From Nonomuraea coxensis DSM 45129 (GTDB lineage Bacteria; Actinomycetota; Actinomycetes; Streptosporangiales; Streptosporangiaceae): 64,000 nucleotides of DNA. Positions 8,433 through 16,953 of this stretch are shown in pieces. Position numbers and translations under genes: made by a program. Where the stretch lies: the NCBI RefSeq assembly GCF_019397265.1, contig NZ_CP068985.1:1964501-2028500 (forward strand), given 5' to 3'. Numbering within the stretch: position 1 is the stretch's first letter; every line of letters begins with the position of its first letter. A model generated the notes under the pieces. It had not been told where the DNA came from, did not search any database, and was given only the letters and a program-made list of their open reading frames with translations.

Positions 8433-9265
8433 AGTTCGGGGTGCCGCTCGGGCTGCTGCATCCGGCCGCGTGGAAGGACGTCGCGGTGGCGGCCGACGAG
8501 CTGGGGTTCGAGTCGGTGTGGCTGCCCGAGCACCTGGTCTTCGCCACCGACCTGTCGCTCGCGGTCTATCCGGGTGGCGACGATCCGGGGATCAGGCCGG
8601 AGACGCCGCTGTTCGACGCGCCCGCGTACCTCTGCTGGCTGGCCGCGCACACCAGCCGGGTCCTGCTCGGCACCGCCGTGCAGCTCCTCGCGCTGCGCCA
8701 CCCCTTCGTGTCGGCGCGCGCCTTCGCCACCCTGGACGTGGTGTCGGGCGGGCGGGCCGTGTGCGGGGTGGGGGCCGGCTGGTACCGGGGCGAGTGGGAC
8801 GCCGCCGGGATCCCGTTCGAGACGCGCGGGGCTCGGCTGGACGAGGCCATCGCGGTGGTACGGCGGCTGTGGACCGAGCCGGTGGTCGCCCACTCCGGCA
8901 GGTTCTACTCCTTCCCGGAGGTCGCCTTCGAGCCCAAGCCGGTGCAGCGGCGGCTGCCGGTGCTCGCGGGCGGCGAGTCGGCGGCGGCGCTGCGCCGGGC
9001 CGCGCGGCTCTGCGACGGGTGGATCAGCATGCCGCACACCCTCGGCTCCATCAGGCCGCAGCTTGACCGGCTGGGGGGCGGGGTGCCGGTGACGGCGCAC
9101 GCGTACGCGCTGGGCTCCCCCGACGAGGTGCCCGCGTGGGCGGCGCTGGGCGTGGAGCGGCTGATCGTCCGGCCGTGGACGCGGGGCCGTGACGCGGTCG
9201 CCGCCCTGACGGCTTTCGCCGCCCGGTACGGGATCGGCCGAGATATACAAACGATCGGTCGTTAA
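8429..9265 (+). CDS. LLM-class flavin/F420-dependent oxidoreductase
   Basis: 278 residues, luciferase-like TIM barrel: FGVPLGLLHPAAWKDVAVAA, the strand ESVWLPEHLVF, LLGTAVQLLALRHPFVSARAFATLD and the loop SGGRAVCGVGAGWYRGEWDAAGI. Similar actinobacterial proteins use F420H2 or FMN. The GTG overlaps the upstream stop (GTGA) and has a strong GGAGGTGG ribosome site. As the last gene of the FadE operon it probably acts on the same acyl-CoA or a derived ketone/alkene. No LLM oxidoreductase belongs to the known mycobacterial KstR2 regulon, so this is an addition. Confidence 0.85.
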   Translation: MKFGVPLGLLHPAAWKDVAVAADELGFESVWLPEHLVFATDLSLAVYPGGDDPGIRPETPLFDAPAYLCWLAAHTSRVLLGTAVQLLALRHPFVSARAFATLDVVSGGRAVCGVGAGWYRGEWDAAGIPFETRGARLDEAIAVVRRLWTEPVVAHSGRFYSFPEVAFEPKPVQRRLPVLAGGESAAALRRAARLCDGWISMPHTLGSIRPQLDRLGGGVPVTAHAYALGSPDEVPAWAALGVERLIVRPWTRGRDAVAALTAFAARYGIGRDIQTIGR

Positions 9266-9288
9266 TGTAGTTTGTGTTCATGACACAA
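9250..9288. promoter_or_regulatory. Two inverted repeats at the start of the tetR-thioesterase unit
   Basis: AACGA-TCGG-TCGTT lies at 9250-9263, overlapping the end of the LLM gene. The perfect dyad TTGTGT-TCATG-ACACAA lies at 9272-9288 and spans both candidate start codons (GTG 9274, ATG 9280) of the TetR gene. Either could be its autoregulatory operator. Confidence 0.5.
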
Positions 9289-9912
9289 GACGGCCGGCGG
9301 CTGCGCGGGTTGCGCAGCCGCGAGGCGATCCTTGAACGGGCGGTGGGCCTGGCCTCCGTCGAAGGGCTGGACGGGCTCTCGCTCGGACGACTGGCGGCGG
9401 CGACCGGCACCAGTAAGTCCGGATTTTTTGCCCATTGGCGCGATAAAGAGCAACTACAGCTCGACGCCGTGGACTGGGCCGCCCGCCAGTGGTCCGAGCG
9501 GGTGGTGGCGCCCGCCCTGCGGGCCCCGGCCGGGGTGCGGCGGCTGTTCGCGCTGCACGAGGCGCGGCTGAGCTTCTACGGCGAGGGCGCGCTTCCCGGC
9601 GGGTGCTTCTTCTTCACCGTCCAGGCCGAGTTCGACGACCGTCCCGGTGCGTTGCGCGACCGCGTGGCGCGCGCCATGCGCGAGTGGCAGGAGTTCATCC
9701 GGCGGCTGGTGACCGAGGCCGTGGCGATGGGCGAGCTCGCGGAGAGCGTGGACGCCGCGCAGCTCGCGTACGAGATCGACGCGCTCGGGGAGATGGCGAT
9801 CATCCACTCGCGCCTGCTCGACGGGCCGGCCTCCCTCGTCCACGCGCGCCGCGCCGTGCTGCAACGCCTGCGCGCGCTCTGCCCCGACCCCACGCTCCTC
9901 CCGGAGGACTGA
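9280..9912 (+). CDS. TetR/AcrR-family transcriptional regulator
   Basis: About 210 residues. The N-terminal helix-turn-helix is clear: LRSREAILERAVGLASVEGLDGLSLGRLAAATGTSKSGFFAHWRDKEQL. Its recognition helix GTSKSGFFAHW resembles the YfiR-like branch. The C-terminal ligand domain (RRAVLQRLRALCPD at the end) is not diagnostic. The start is ATG 9280 or GTG 9274; no Shine-Dalgarno sequence is visible, so the message may be leaderless. It is followed two bases later by a thioesterase gene, which suggests regulation by, or of, an acyl-CoA. Confidence 0.88.
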   Translation: MTQDGRRLRGLRSREAILERAVGLASVEGLDGLSLGRLAAATGTSKSGFFAHWRDKEQLQLDAVDWAARQWSERVVAPALRAPAGVRRLFALHEARLSFYGEGALPGGCFFFTVQAEFDDRPGALRDRVARAMREWQEFIRRLVTEAVAMGELAESVDAAQLAYEIDALGEMAIIHSRLLDGPASLVHARRAVLQRLRALCPDPTLLPED

Positions 9913-9914
9913 TC

Positions 9915-10355
9915 ATGATCGAAGACGGCGTGCACGAACCGGTCCAGGTGCATTTCGACGACCTCGACGCCATGGGCCTGCTGCACAACTCCCGCTACGC
10001 CCTGCTCGTCGAGCGGGCGGTCGGCGCGTACTGGCAGCGCCTGGGCTGGGCCCCGGACCCCGCCGGGTCGGCGTTCAAGGACGTCTTCCTGGCCGTACGC
10101 GAGTTCAAGGTGACCTACCACGTGCCCATCGTGGGGCCAGGCGAGCCGCTGGTGCACTTCTGGATGGAGCGCATGGGCCGCACCAGCGGCGTCTACGGCT
10201 TCCGCGTGCTGTCGGCCGACCGCACGGTGGTCCACGCGGAGGGCTATCGCGTCAACGTCAATCTGGACCCGGCCACCCTGCGGCCCGCGCCGTTCAGCGA
10301 CGAGCTGCGCGCCGCCGCCGGACCGCTGCTCCGCCGGACGGCGGCGGCGTGCTGA
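9915..10355 (+). CDS. Hot-dog acyl-CoA thioesterase (4HBT family)
   Basis: 146 residues, single hot-dog domain. The motif VHFDDLDAMGLLHNSRYALLVERA contains the Asp and Asn-x-x-Tyr pattern of 4-hydroxybenzoyl-CoA thioesterase-type enzymes. Further family strands are FKVTYHVPIVGPGEPLVHFWMERMGRTSG. Expected to hydrolyse an acyl-CoA in the cytoplasm and release CoA. GGAGGA precedes the ATG, and the gene begins two bases after the tetR stop, so both form one operon. It is convergent with the CHAP-domain gene. Confidence 0.85.
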   Translation: MIEDGVHEPVQVHFDDLDAMGLLHNSRYALLVERAVGAYWQRLGWAPDPAGSAFKDVFLAVREFKVTYHVPIVGPGEPLVHFWMERMGRTSGVYGFRVLSADRTVVHAEGYRVNVNLDPATLRPAPFSDELRAAAGPLLRRTAAAC

Positions 10356-10364
10356 GGCCCCCGC

Positions 10365-12344
10365 CTAGGCGCGGTGGCGGCCCCGGCTGCGGTGGCCGGT
10401 GGAGGTGGCGCTGATCGCGCCGACCAGCTCGCGCTCCTCGTGGCGGTGCCGGCGGCCGCGCGGCAGCAGGTCCACGAAGGGCTCCTCGGCGGGCGGGTCC
10501 TGGCGGCGGCGGCGCCCCCGGTAGGAGGCGGGCACGGGGGCGGGGCCGCCGTCGAGGACGTCGCCGGTCCAGGCGGGGGCGAAGGCGTCGAACGAGCTGG
10601 TCGCCTCCGGGATGACGATCCGCTGGAACGGGCCGGTCTCGAAGACGAACGCGCCCGTGTCGCGCGGGTCGGCGTCGTCGTGGATGCGCCGCATCGGGCC
10701 GGTGTCCCAGCACGGCTCGAAGGGGCCGACGTCCACCGGCTCGCCGAAGGCGTCGGCGTCGGCGTGGCGGCCGGCGCGCCGGTAGGGGTTGTCGACGGCG
10801 ATGCCGGTGCGCGGGCCGGGGCCGGCGGCACGACGGCCCCGGCGCAGCGGCGCGGCGTCCGCGAACGGGTCGAAGGGCCGGGCCTCCCTGATGCGGCGTA
10901 CCTGCTCGGCGGGCGAGGCGTCGCTGCCGCTGCCGCCCGCCGCGACGAGACGGGCGTCCCTGGCTCCGACGGGGGACGTGCCGGCCGCGACCACGTCGGC
11001 GTCGCCCCGCACGAACGGCGTCTCGGCGGCGAACAGGTCGGCGTCCTCCCGCGCGAAGAGGGTCTCCGCGGCGGTGCGGGCGAGCGGGGTCTCCGCGGCG
11101 GTGAGGCCGGCGGCGGACGCGGCGAACAGGTCGGGGGTGGCCGTCGCGGCGACGAGGCCGGCCGTGGTGGCCGGTGCCGTGGTGAGGCTGGGGCCCGTGG
11201 CGGGCTCGGCGGCGCCGGCGGCGAGCGTACGGGTCCAGGCGGGCCGCGGGATCGGCACGGCGGCGCCGCGGCGCTTGCGGCGGCGTCCGCCGCGGGACGG
11301 GGCCGGACGCGGGGCGGGGGAGGCGGCGGCCACGGCGGCGCGTACCCGGTTCTGGCGGGTCTTGGCGACGGCGAGCAGCGCCAGGGCGGCCACCAGCGTC
11401 GAGCCGATCAGCGTCGGCGAGGAGATGGCCGGGAGCGGTCCAGTGGCGCTCGGGTCGGCGTGCGCGGGCAGCGGCTCGGCGGTGGCCGCGGTCGTGTCGG
11501 CGGTGGTCGGCTTGGCGTGCTTGCCCAGCTTGTTCCCCTGGCCGGCGGCGGAGGCGGCCGGGGACGGGACGGCGCCCGTGCCGGTCGTCGCATCCGTCGT
11601 CGCGCCCGCCCGCGCGCCCGTCTTCACGTCCGCCGGGGAGCCGGCGGACCGCTCGGTCTTCTTCGGGGGCGTGGTCTGCGTCTTGGAGGCGGTGGTCCGC
11701 TCGCTCTTCTTCTCCCGGGAGGCGAGCGGGGGCCGGGCGCCGCTCTCCTGCTCGGCGCCGGTCTGCGGGATCATCGCGGTGAGCGAGCCGTCCTGCACGT
11801 AGAGCGTGGGGGCGCCGGGGCCGGAGTCGGGCGGCAGCGACCCTTCGACCTCGGACTTCTTCGCCTTTTTCGCGTCGAGCCGGGCCTTGACCACGTCGGG
11901 GTAGCCGTAGCCGACGACCTTGCTGGTGTCACGTTCCTTGCGCTTGGCGACGCCGCCGTCGATGTTGCCCTCGATCGTGATGATCTTGTTGCCCTCGACG
12001 CGGACCACGACGCCGACGTGGTCGATGCGGTCGATGCTCTTGGAGCCGCTCCAGTCGTAGAAGACGAACGCGCCCGGCTTGGGCTTGGTGCCCCAGGCGC
12101 CCTGCTTCTTGAACCACTTCGCGTGCTCCACCGTCCACGCGAACTGCCCCATCCACTCCTCGTAGCCGAGCTTGTGCGCGGCCCAGGAGAGGAACATGTC
12201 GCACCAGGGGGCGGCGGTGTAGTCGGCGTCGAACTCGACGTTCTTGCCGTACCAGTCGCCGAACTTGGTGTACGCGCCGGCCTTCTCGGCGTAGCCGAGC
12301 TGGCTCTGGAGCAACTCGATGAACTTCTGCGTCTCTGGCGTCAT
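10365..12344 (-). CDS. CHAP-domain protein with one membrane segment and long acidic tail
   Basis: 659 residues. Residues 1-160 form a CHAP (NlpC/P60-like amidase/peptidase) domain with catalytic Cys in AAPWCDMFLSWAAHK and His in RIDHVGVVVRVEGNKIITIEGN. A Ser/Thr/Lys-rich linker follows (about 165-305), then one hydrophobic segment (ISSPTLIGSTLVAALALLAVA, about 308-326), a basic stretch (RGGRRRKRRG) and a 300-residue acidic, Ala-rich tail ending in RHRHEERELVG. No signal peptide precedes the CHAP domain, so the topology is unusual. If the single segment is the anchor, CHAP and tail lie on opposite sides. A role in peptidoglycan cleavage is inferred only from the domain. Confidence 0.8.
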   Translation of the reverse strand: MTPETQKFIELLQSQLGYAEKAGAYTKFGDWYGKNVEFDADYTAAPWCDMFLSWAAHKLGYEEWMGQFAWTVEHAKWFKKQGAWGTKPKPGAFVFYDWSGSKSIDRIDHVGVVVRVEGNKIITIEGNIDGGVAKRKERDTSKVVGYGYPDVVKARLDAKKAKKSEVEGSLPPDSGPGAPTLYVQDGSLTAMIPQTGAEQESGARPPLASREKKSERTTASKTQTTPPKKTERSAGSPADVKTGARAGATTDATTGTGAVPSPAASAAGQGNKLGKHAKPTTADTTAATAEPLPAHADPSATGPLPAISSPTLIGSTLVAALALLAVAKTRQNRVRAAVAAASPAPRPAPSRGGRRRKRRGAAVPIPRPAWTRTLAAGAAEPATGPSLTTAPATTAGLVAATATPDLFAASAAGLTAAETPLARTAAETLFAREDADLFAAETPFVRGDADVVAAGTSPVGARDARLVAAGGSGSDASPAEQVRRIREARPFDPFADAAPLRRGRRAAGPGPRTGIAVDNPYRRAGRHADADAFGEPVDVGPFEPCWDTGPMRRIHDDADPRDTGAFVFETGPFQRIVIPEATSSFDAFAPAWTGDVLDGGPAPVPASYRGRRRRQDPPAEEPFVDLLPRGRRHRHEERELVGAISATSTGHRSRGRHRA

Positions 12345-12611
12345 GGAAGTATGCGGGCACCTTCCGGGCAAGACCGGTTTCGCCCCACGCAGCACCGGGT
12401 AGAGATGCCCCCTGTGACTGGTGGGACAAGACCGGAGGCTTGTCATCTACCGTGATGAAGCGAGGTTACCGTGCCGTAACCGCAGGTCAAGCACGCGCAA
12501 AGGGACGGCAAAGCCTGTGGGGCAAGGAAATCGCAGGTCAGGATGCTGCCAGAAATGTCCTAGCGCGCGCTGTTTAACGGTAAAAGATCTACATGTCCCA
12601 AGGGTTAGTAA
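12345..12611. other. 267-base gap: leader of the CHAP gene and 3' region of the SDR gene
   Basis: Holds two perfect dyads: GACAAG-(8)-CTTGTC at 12425-12444 and GGTTAC-(6)-GTAACC at 12464-12481. The string CAAGACCGG occurs twice (12369 and 12427). These could be leader hairpins or regulator sites for the CHAP gene, transcribed leftward. I looked for a c-di-AMP (ydaO-type) riboswitch, common before cell-wall hydrolase genes, and did not see its conserved blocks. Otherwise I see nothing. Confidence 0.35.
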
Positions 12612-13361
12612 TCAGTAGCCCGCGCCCGTGAGCAGGCCGCCGTCCACGGTGAACTCGCTGCCCGTGCAGTAGCTGGACCGGTCCGAGGCGAGGAACGCCA
12701 CCACGTGCGACACCTCCACCGGCTCGGCGAAGCGCCTGATCACCATCGCCTTGACGAACGCCTCCGCGTCCACCTCCCGCGCGAGGTCCGGGTCCTGCAC
12801 CATCGGCGTGTTGATCGCCCCCGGATGCACCGAGTTCACCCGGATCCCGAACCTGGCCAGCTCCCGCGCCGCCGACTTCGTGATGCCGCGCAGCGCGAAC
12901 TTCGAGGCCGCGTACGCCGACAGCCCCGCCGCGCCGATGAGGCCCTCGATGGAGGAGATGTTCACGATCGAGCCGCCGCCGGCCGCCGTCAGGGGGTCGA
13001 TCACCGTCTTGACGCCCAGCCATGCGCCCTTCAGGTTGACGTCGACGACCCGGTCGAACTCCTCGGGCGGCATGTCCGCGATGCGGCCGTACCTGAGGAT
13101 GCCGGCGTTGTTGACCAGCACGTCCAGCCGGCCGTGCAGGCCCAGGGCGGTGCCCACGGCCCGTTGCCACTCGGCCGCGCTGCGCACGTCGTGCCGGACG
13201 TAGGCGGCGCCCGTCTCCTCGGCCAGCGCCTTGCCCTCCTCGTCCAGGACGTCGCCGAACACCACCCGCGCGCCCTCGGCGAGGAACAGCCGCACGTGCG
13301 CCGCGCCCATGCCCCGCGCGCCGCCGGTGATCAGCGCGACCTTGCCGTCAAGCAGCCCCAT
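12612..13361 (-). CDS. SDR oxidoreductase resembling 3-alpha/20-beta-hydroxysteroid dehydrogenase
   Basis: 249 residues, classical SDR. It has the cofactor motif LITGGARGMGAAHVRLFLAE, NNAGILRYG, the catalytic Ser in NISSIEGLIG, and Y-x-x-x-K in SAYAASKFALRG. The C-terminal GSEFTVDGGLLTGAGY is family-typical. The run GARGMGAAHVR plus VVFGDVLDEEGKALA closely resembles, from memory, the mycobacterial 20-beta-hydroxysteroid dehydrogenase FabG3. It is the last gene of a six-gene operon and overlaps the CoA ligase gene by 14 bases. Predicted to oxidise or reduce a steroid-like hydroxyl/keto group with NAD(H). Confidence 0.85.
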   Translation of the reverse strand: MGLLDGKVALITGGARGMGAAHVRLFLAEGARVVFGDVLDEEGKALAEETGAAYVRHDVRSAAEWQRAVGTALGLHGRLDVLVNNAGILRYGRIADMPPEEFDRVVDVNLKGAWLGVKTVIDPLTAAGGGSIVNISSIEGLIGAAGLSAYAASKFALRGITKSAARELARFGIRVNSVHPGAINTPMVQDPDLAREVDAEAFVKAMVIRRFAEPVEVSHVVAFLASDRSSYCTGSEFTVDGGLLTGAGY

Positions 13362-15411
13362 GCTCTCCTCCTGCCGCCACGGCCGCAGCGGCCGCCTCCA
13401 TGGTCCGGTAGACCGGGATGCCCGCCGCCGCCGCGACGCGCCGTACCTCGTCCTCGACGCCCGGCGGCGCGCAGTCGCCGTTCCTGGTGACGAGCGTGAA
13501 CCGGGTGCGCGGCAGCGCCTCCTGGGCGGCGGCCAGCGCGTGCGCGTAGGCGTACAGGGCCTCCGGGGCGTCGCCGTAGGTGAAGAACGCCTGCACGTTG
13601 ACGTGCGCCACCACGTCGCGGAACGCCCGCCGGCGCAGGATCGCCGCGACCACGGCGGGCACCAGGTCCGGACGGCCGAGAGGGCCCACCGGCACCTCCA
13701 GGGGGTTGCCGGAGGCCGCCACGCCGAGCCCGCGCAGCTCGCCGGCCACGTCCCCGGGCAGCGGGTCCAGGCGCACCCCGGCGGCGCCGAACGCGTCCGC
13801 CGCCAGCACGCTCGCGCCCCCGCTCGGCCCCACCACCAGCACCCCGTCCCCGTCGGCGGGACGTGAGCCGTGGGCCTGGAAGTACGCGAGCACGCCGATG
13901 AGGTCGTCCTGGCTCGTCACCAGCGCCGCCCCGGCCTGCTCGGCGACCGCCTCCCACAGGCGCAGGTCGCTCACCAGGCCGCCGGTGTGCGAGGCGGCGG
14001 CCGCCCTGCCCTGCCCGGTACGCCCGCCCACCAGCAGCACGACCGGCCGGTCCAGAACGCGCAGCGCCTCGTACAGCTCCCGCCCGTCGCGCGGGTCCTC
14101 CAGGTACAGGCCGACGGCCCGCGTCCGCTCGTCCCGCGCCAGCCAGCGCAGCAACTCGGCGGGGGTGACGTCGGCGGCGTTCCCGACGGTGACGACCCGG
14201 CTGAACGCGAGGCCGCGCCGCTCCCCGACCTTGATCACCTCGCCGGCGAGGCCGCCGCTCTGCGAGATCAGCGCCACCGAGCCCGGCGGCCCCAGCCCGC
14301 CGCCGACGAACGTCTGCCGGCCGCGCGGGCAGTAGACGCCCATGCAGTTGGGCCCCAGCAGGCGGGTGCCCGCCGCGCGGGCGGCGGCGGCCAGCTCCTC
14401 CTCCAGCGTGGCGCGGCCCGCCTCGCCGAAGCCGCCGCTCATCACCTGCACGAACGGCACGCCCGCCGCCTGCGCCACCACCTCGGCGCAGCGCTCGGCG
14501 GGCACGGCGACCAGCGCGTAGTCCACGCCGGCGGTCGCGGCGGCCTCGGCGAGCGAGCGCACGGCCGGCACGCCCGCCACCTCCTCCGCCCTTGGGTGCA
14601 CGGCGACCAGCGGGACCCCGGCGGCCCGGTAGAAGTCGAGGAACATGTTCCCGAAGGTGGGCCGCGTGGCGGAGGCGCCCACGACGGCCACCGCCCGCGG
14701 CTCGAACAGCGGCAGGAAGTCGGTCGCCGCGCCGCGCACGACGGCTGGGGGCGGCGCGGCGGGCAGGTGGCGGGCGTCCACCGCCGTCACGCCGTCCGGG
14801 GTCGCGATCACGGGGTTCAGCTCGAACTCGCCGAGCTCCAGCCGTTCCCACAGCCCGCCGGGACCGCCGACCGCCAGCAGCAGCTTGACCAGCGCGGCCA
14901 GGTCCACCGGCGGCCGGCCCCTGCTCCCCGCGAGCAGCGGGGCGGCGCGCAGCGAGGCCAGCATGCGCCGCACGTCCGGCTCCGGCACCGGGCACAGCCG
15001 CAGCGCCGTGTCGCGCAGCGTCTCCGCCCACACGCCGCCCAGCCCGGTGAGCAGCACCGGGCCGAACGCGGGGTCCCTGACCAGGCCCACGATCAGCTCG
15101 ACCCCGGCCGCCGCCTGCTCCTCGACCAGGAACCCGGCGAGGTGCGGCACCCGTTCGCGCATCCGGGCCGCCGCGCCAGGCAGCTCGGCCGCGCGCAGCC
15201 CGAGCACCACCGCCCCGGCCTCCGACTTGTGCACCAGCCCTGGCCCGAACGCCTTCAGTACCAGCGGCTCGGCCAGCTCGCCGGCCGCACCGAAGTCCTC
15301 CGCGCCGGCGGGGAGCACGATGCCGCGCGGCACCGGCACCCCGGCCTCGCGCAGCATCGCCTTGACGGCGTGCTCGTGCACGTGCTCGGGGACCTGCTCC
15401 TGCGCGCTCAC
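13348..15411 (-). CDS. NDP-forming acyl-CoA synthetase (ATP-grasp plus succinyl-CoA-ligase domains)
   Basis: 687 residues. The ATP-grasp domain comes first (about 1-215: LVLKAFGPGLVHKSEAGAVVLGL and ELIVGLVRDPAFGPVLLTG). It is followed by a CoA-binding Rossmann domain (PRAVAVVGASATRPTFGNMFLDF) and the ligase domain with MSGGFGEAG, GPNCMGVYC, LISQSGGLAGEV and the phospho-His region in AASHTGGLVSD. It makes an acyl-CoA with cleavage to ADP and phosphate, or runs in reverse. It overlaps the AMP-forming ligase upstream (GTGA) and the SDR downstream. Finding both ligase types in one operon is unusual; they may act on different chain lengths or on a released fragment. Confidence 0.85.
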   Translation of the reverse strand: MSAQEQVPEHVHEHAVKAMLREAGVPVPRGIVLPAGAEDFGAAGELAEPLVLKAFGPGLVHKSEAGAVVLGLRAAELPGAAARMRERVPHLAGFLVEEQAAAGVELIVGLVRDPAFGPVLLTGLGGVWAETLRDTALRLCPVPEPDVRRMLASLRAAPLLAGSRGRPPVDLAALVKLLLAVGGPGGLWERLELGEFELNPVIATPDGVTAVDARHLPAAPPPAVVRGAATDFLPLFEPRAVAVVGASATRPTFGNMFLDFYRAAGVPLVAVHPRAEEVAGVPAVRSLAEAAATAGVDYALVAVPAERCAEVVAQAAGVPFVQVMSGGFGEAGRATLEEELAAAARAAGTRLLGPNCMGVYCPRGRQTFVGGGLGPPGSVALISQSGGLAGEVIKVGERRGLAFSRVVTVGNAADVTPAELLRWLARDERTRAVGLYLEDPRDGRELYEALRVLDRPVVLLVGGRTGQGRAAAASHTGGLVSDLRLWEAVAEQAGAALVTSQDDLIGVLAYFQAHGSRPADGDGVLVVGPSGGASVLAADAFGAAGVRLDPLPGDVAGELRGLGVAASGNPLEVPVGPLGRPDLVPAVVAAILRRRAFRDVVAHVNVQAFFTYGDAPEALYAYAHALAAAQEALPRTRFTLVTRNGDCAPPGVEDEVRRVAAAAGIPVYRTMEAAAAAVAAGGEHGAA

Positions 15412-16928
15412 CCGAGCAGGTGCCCGTACTGGTCGCGGATGGCCTTGCGGAGCAGCTTGCCCGGCCCGCCCGAGGCGTCCTGCGAGTGCGGCAGCTCCTC
15501 CGCCACCACGATGTGGTCGGGACGCCGGTGCGCCGGCAGGGTGTCGGCCAGGGCGAGCGCGAGCTTGGAGGCGTCCAGCGAGTGCCCGGCGCGCGGCACG
15601 ACGGCCAGCAGGATGCGCTGGTCGGCGGCGCCCTCGGGCACCCCGACGGCCCCCGCCTCGGCGACGCCGTCGAGCGCCGCGGCTGCCTCCTCGACGGCGG
15701 CGGGCTGCGTCCACACACCGCCCTTGACGATCGCGTCCTCGCGGCGGCCCAGGACGCGCAGCACGCCGTCGGCGGAGACGGAGCCGAGGTCGCCGCCGAC
15801 GTACCAGTCGCCGCGCAGCACCTCGGCCGTCCGCTCCGGCAGGCCGTCGTAGCCCGCCATGCGGTGCGGCCCGGCCAGGTTGATCTCGCCGACCTCGTCG
15901 ATCACCCGGCGGCCGCCCGGGTCCGTGACCCGTACGGCGTTGCCGGTGCGGGCCCGGCCCGAGGAGCCGAGCGGCGTCGAGCCGTCGTCCACCCGGCCCA
16001 TGCACGTGTACGGAGCCTCGGTCTGCCCGTAATAGGAGTAGACGCCCGCCTCGGGCAGCCGGGCCTTGATCCGGTCGAGCATGGGAGCGGTGAGCGGCTC
16101 GCCGCCCAGCATGATCACCCGGATGGACGACAGGTCCACGCCCTCGTGATCGGGCGAGCCCAGCAGCGCCGCGTAGAACGACGGGATCTGCGACACGTGC
16201 GTGACCCGCTCGCGCGGCACGACCCGCAGGAAGTTCGCCGGCCCCCAGTCCTGCTCCAGCACCAGGCGCAGGCCGGCGTACAGGGCGGGGCCGACGATGG
16301 CGGGGAAGCCGATGCCCCAGATGATCGCGCCGGTGCCGAACACCGCGTCCGGGCCGCGCGGCACGTCCAGCCAGATCTGCGCGGTGGCCAGCGACGAGGC
16401 GTGCGTGTGCACGACCGCCTTCGGCAGGCCGGTGGTGCCCGAGGTGTAGTAGAGCGCGAGCGGGTCGTCGTGGAAACCGGCGAGCGGCGGCTCGGCGTCC
16501 GGGCCGCCGGCCAGTTCGCCGGCGTCGATCCACGTGGTGACCTGGGGCAGCGAGTCCCTGATCCGCCCGACCGTCTCCGCCACGGTCGCGTCGTGCACGA
16601 ACGCCGTGCAGCCGGAGGCGGCCACCACGTCCCGCAGCGTCTCGACCGGCCAGTACGGGTTCAGCGCCGCCGTCACCGCCCCGATCTTGGCCTGCGCCAG
16701 GTAGACCTCGGCCACCGTCAGCGTCTCGTTGAGCAGCGCCGCCACCCGCCGCCCCGGGCCGATCCCGGCGGCGAGCAGGGCGTTGGCGCGGCGGTTGACG
16801 TTGGCGTTCAGCTCCTCGTAGGTGAAGCTCCGCTCGCCGCAGTACGTCAGCGCCACCCGGTCGGGGGTGCGCATCGCGCCGGCGGTCAGGATCGCGTGGC
16901 CGTAGTTGCCGTACGGTGATCGTGCCAT
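15408..16928 (-). CDS. AMP-forming acyl-CoA synthetase (FadD type)
   Basis: 506 residues. ANL-superfamily motifs are complete: P-loop ALYYTSGTTGLPKAVVHTHA, A5 motif YSYYGQTEAP, the hinge region GGDLGSVSADGVLRVLGRREDAIVKGG and a C-terminal GKLLRKAIRD carrying the adenylation lysine. It activates a carboxylic acid to acyl-AMP and then acyl-CoA. GGAGG lies seven bases before the ATG. It is the third gene of the operon that begins with the OB-fold protein, behind the KstR2-like operator at 17682-17699. In the steroid pathway such an enzyme would load a propionate side chain or cleaved ring acid onto CoA; the substrate is inferred from context only. Confidence 0.9.
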   Translation of the reverse strand: MARSPYGNYGHAILTAGAMRTPDRVALTYCGERSFTYEELNANVNRRANALLAAGIGPGRRVAALLNETLTVAEVYLAQAKIGAVTAALNPYWPVETLRDVVAASGCTAFVHDATVAETVGRIRDSLPQVTTWIDAGELAGGPDAEPPLAGFHDDPLALYYTSGTTGLPKAVVHTHASSLATAQIWLDVPRGPDAVFGTGAIIWGIGFPAIVGPALYAGLRLVLEQDWGPANFLRVVPRERVTHVSQIPSFYAALLGSPDHEGVDLSSIRVIMLGGEPLTAPMLDRIKARLPEAGVYSYYGQTEAPYTCMGRVDDGSTPLGSSGRARTGNAVRVTDPGGRRVIDEVGEINLAGPHRMAGYDGLPERTAEVLRGDWYVGGDLGSVSADGVLRVLGRREDAIVKGGVWTQPAAVEEAAAALDGVAEAGAVGVPEGAADQRILLAVVPRAGHSLDASKLALALADTLPAHRRPDHIVVAEELPHSQDASGGPGKLLRKAIRDQYGHLLG

Positions 16929-16953
16929 GGGGGCGCCTCCAGGTCGGCGGGGC

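Noticed and set aside
12558-12575. TCCTAGCG-CG-CGCTGTTT as a further KstR2-like operator
   Set aside because: Only about 12 of 16 specified positions fit, the signal is mostly the CG-rich centre, and the neighbouring genes (CHAP, 3' end of an operon) give no reason for lipid control.
12345-12611. c-di-AMP riboswitch before the CHAP gene
   Set aside because: The conserved blocks of the ydaO class are not recognisable on the minus strand; only two simple dyads are present.
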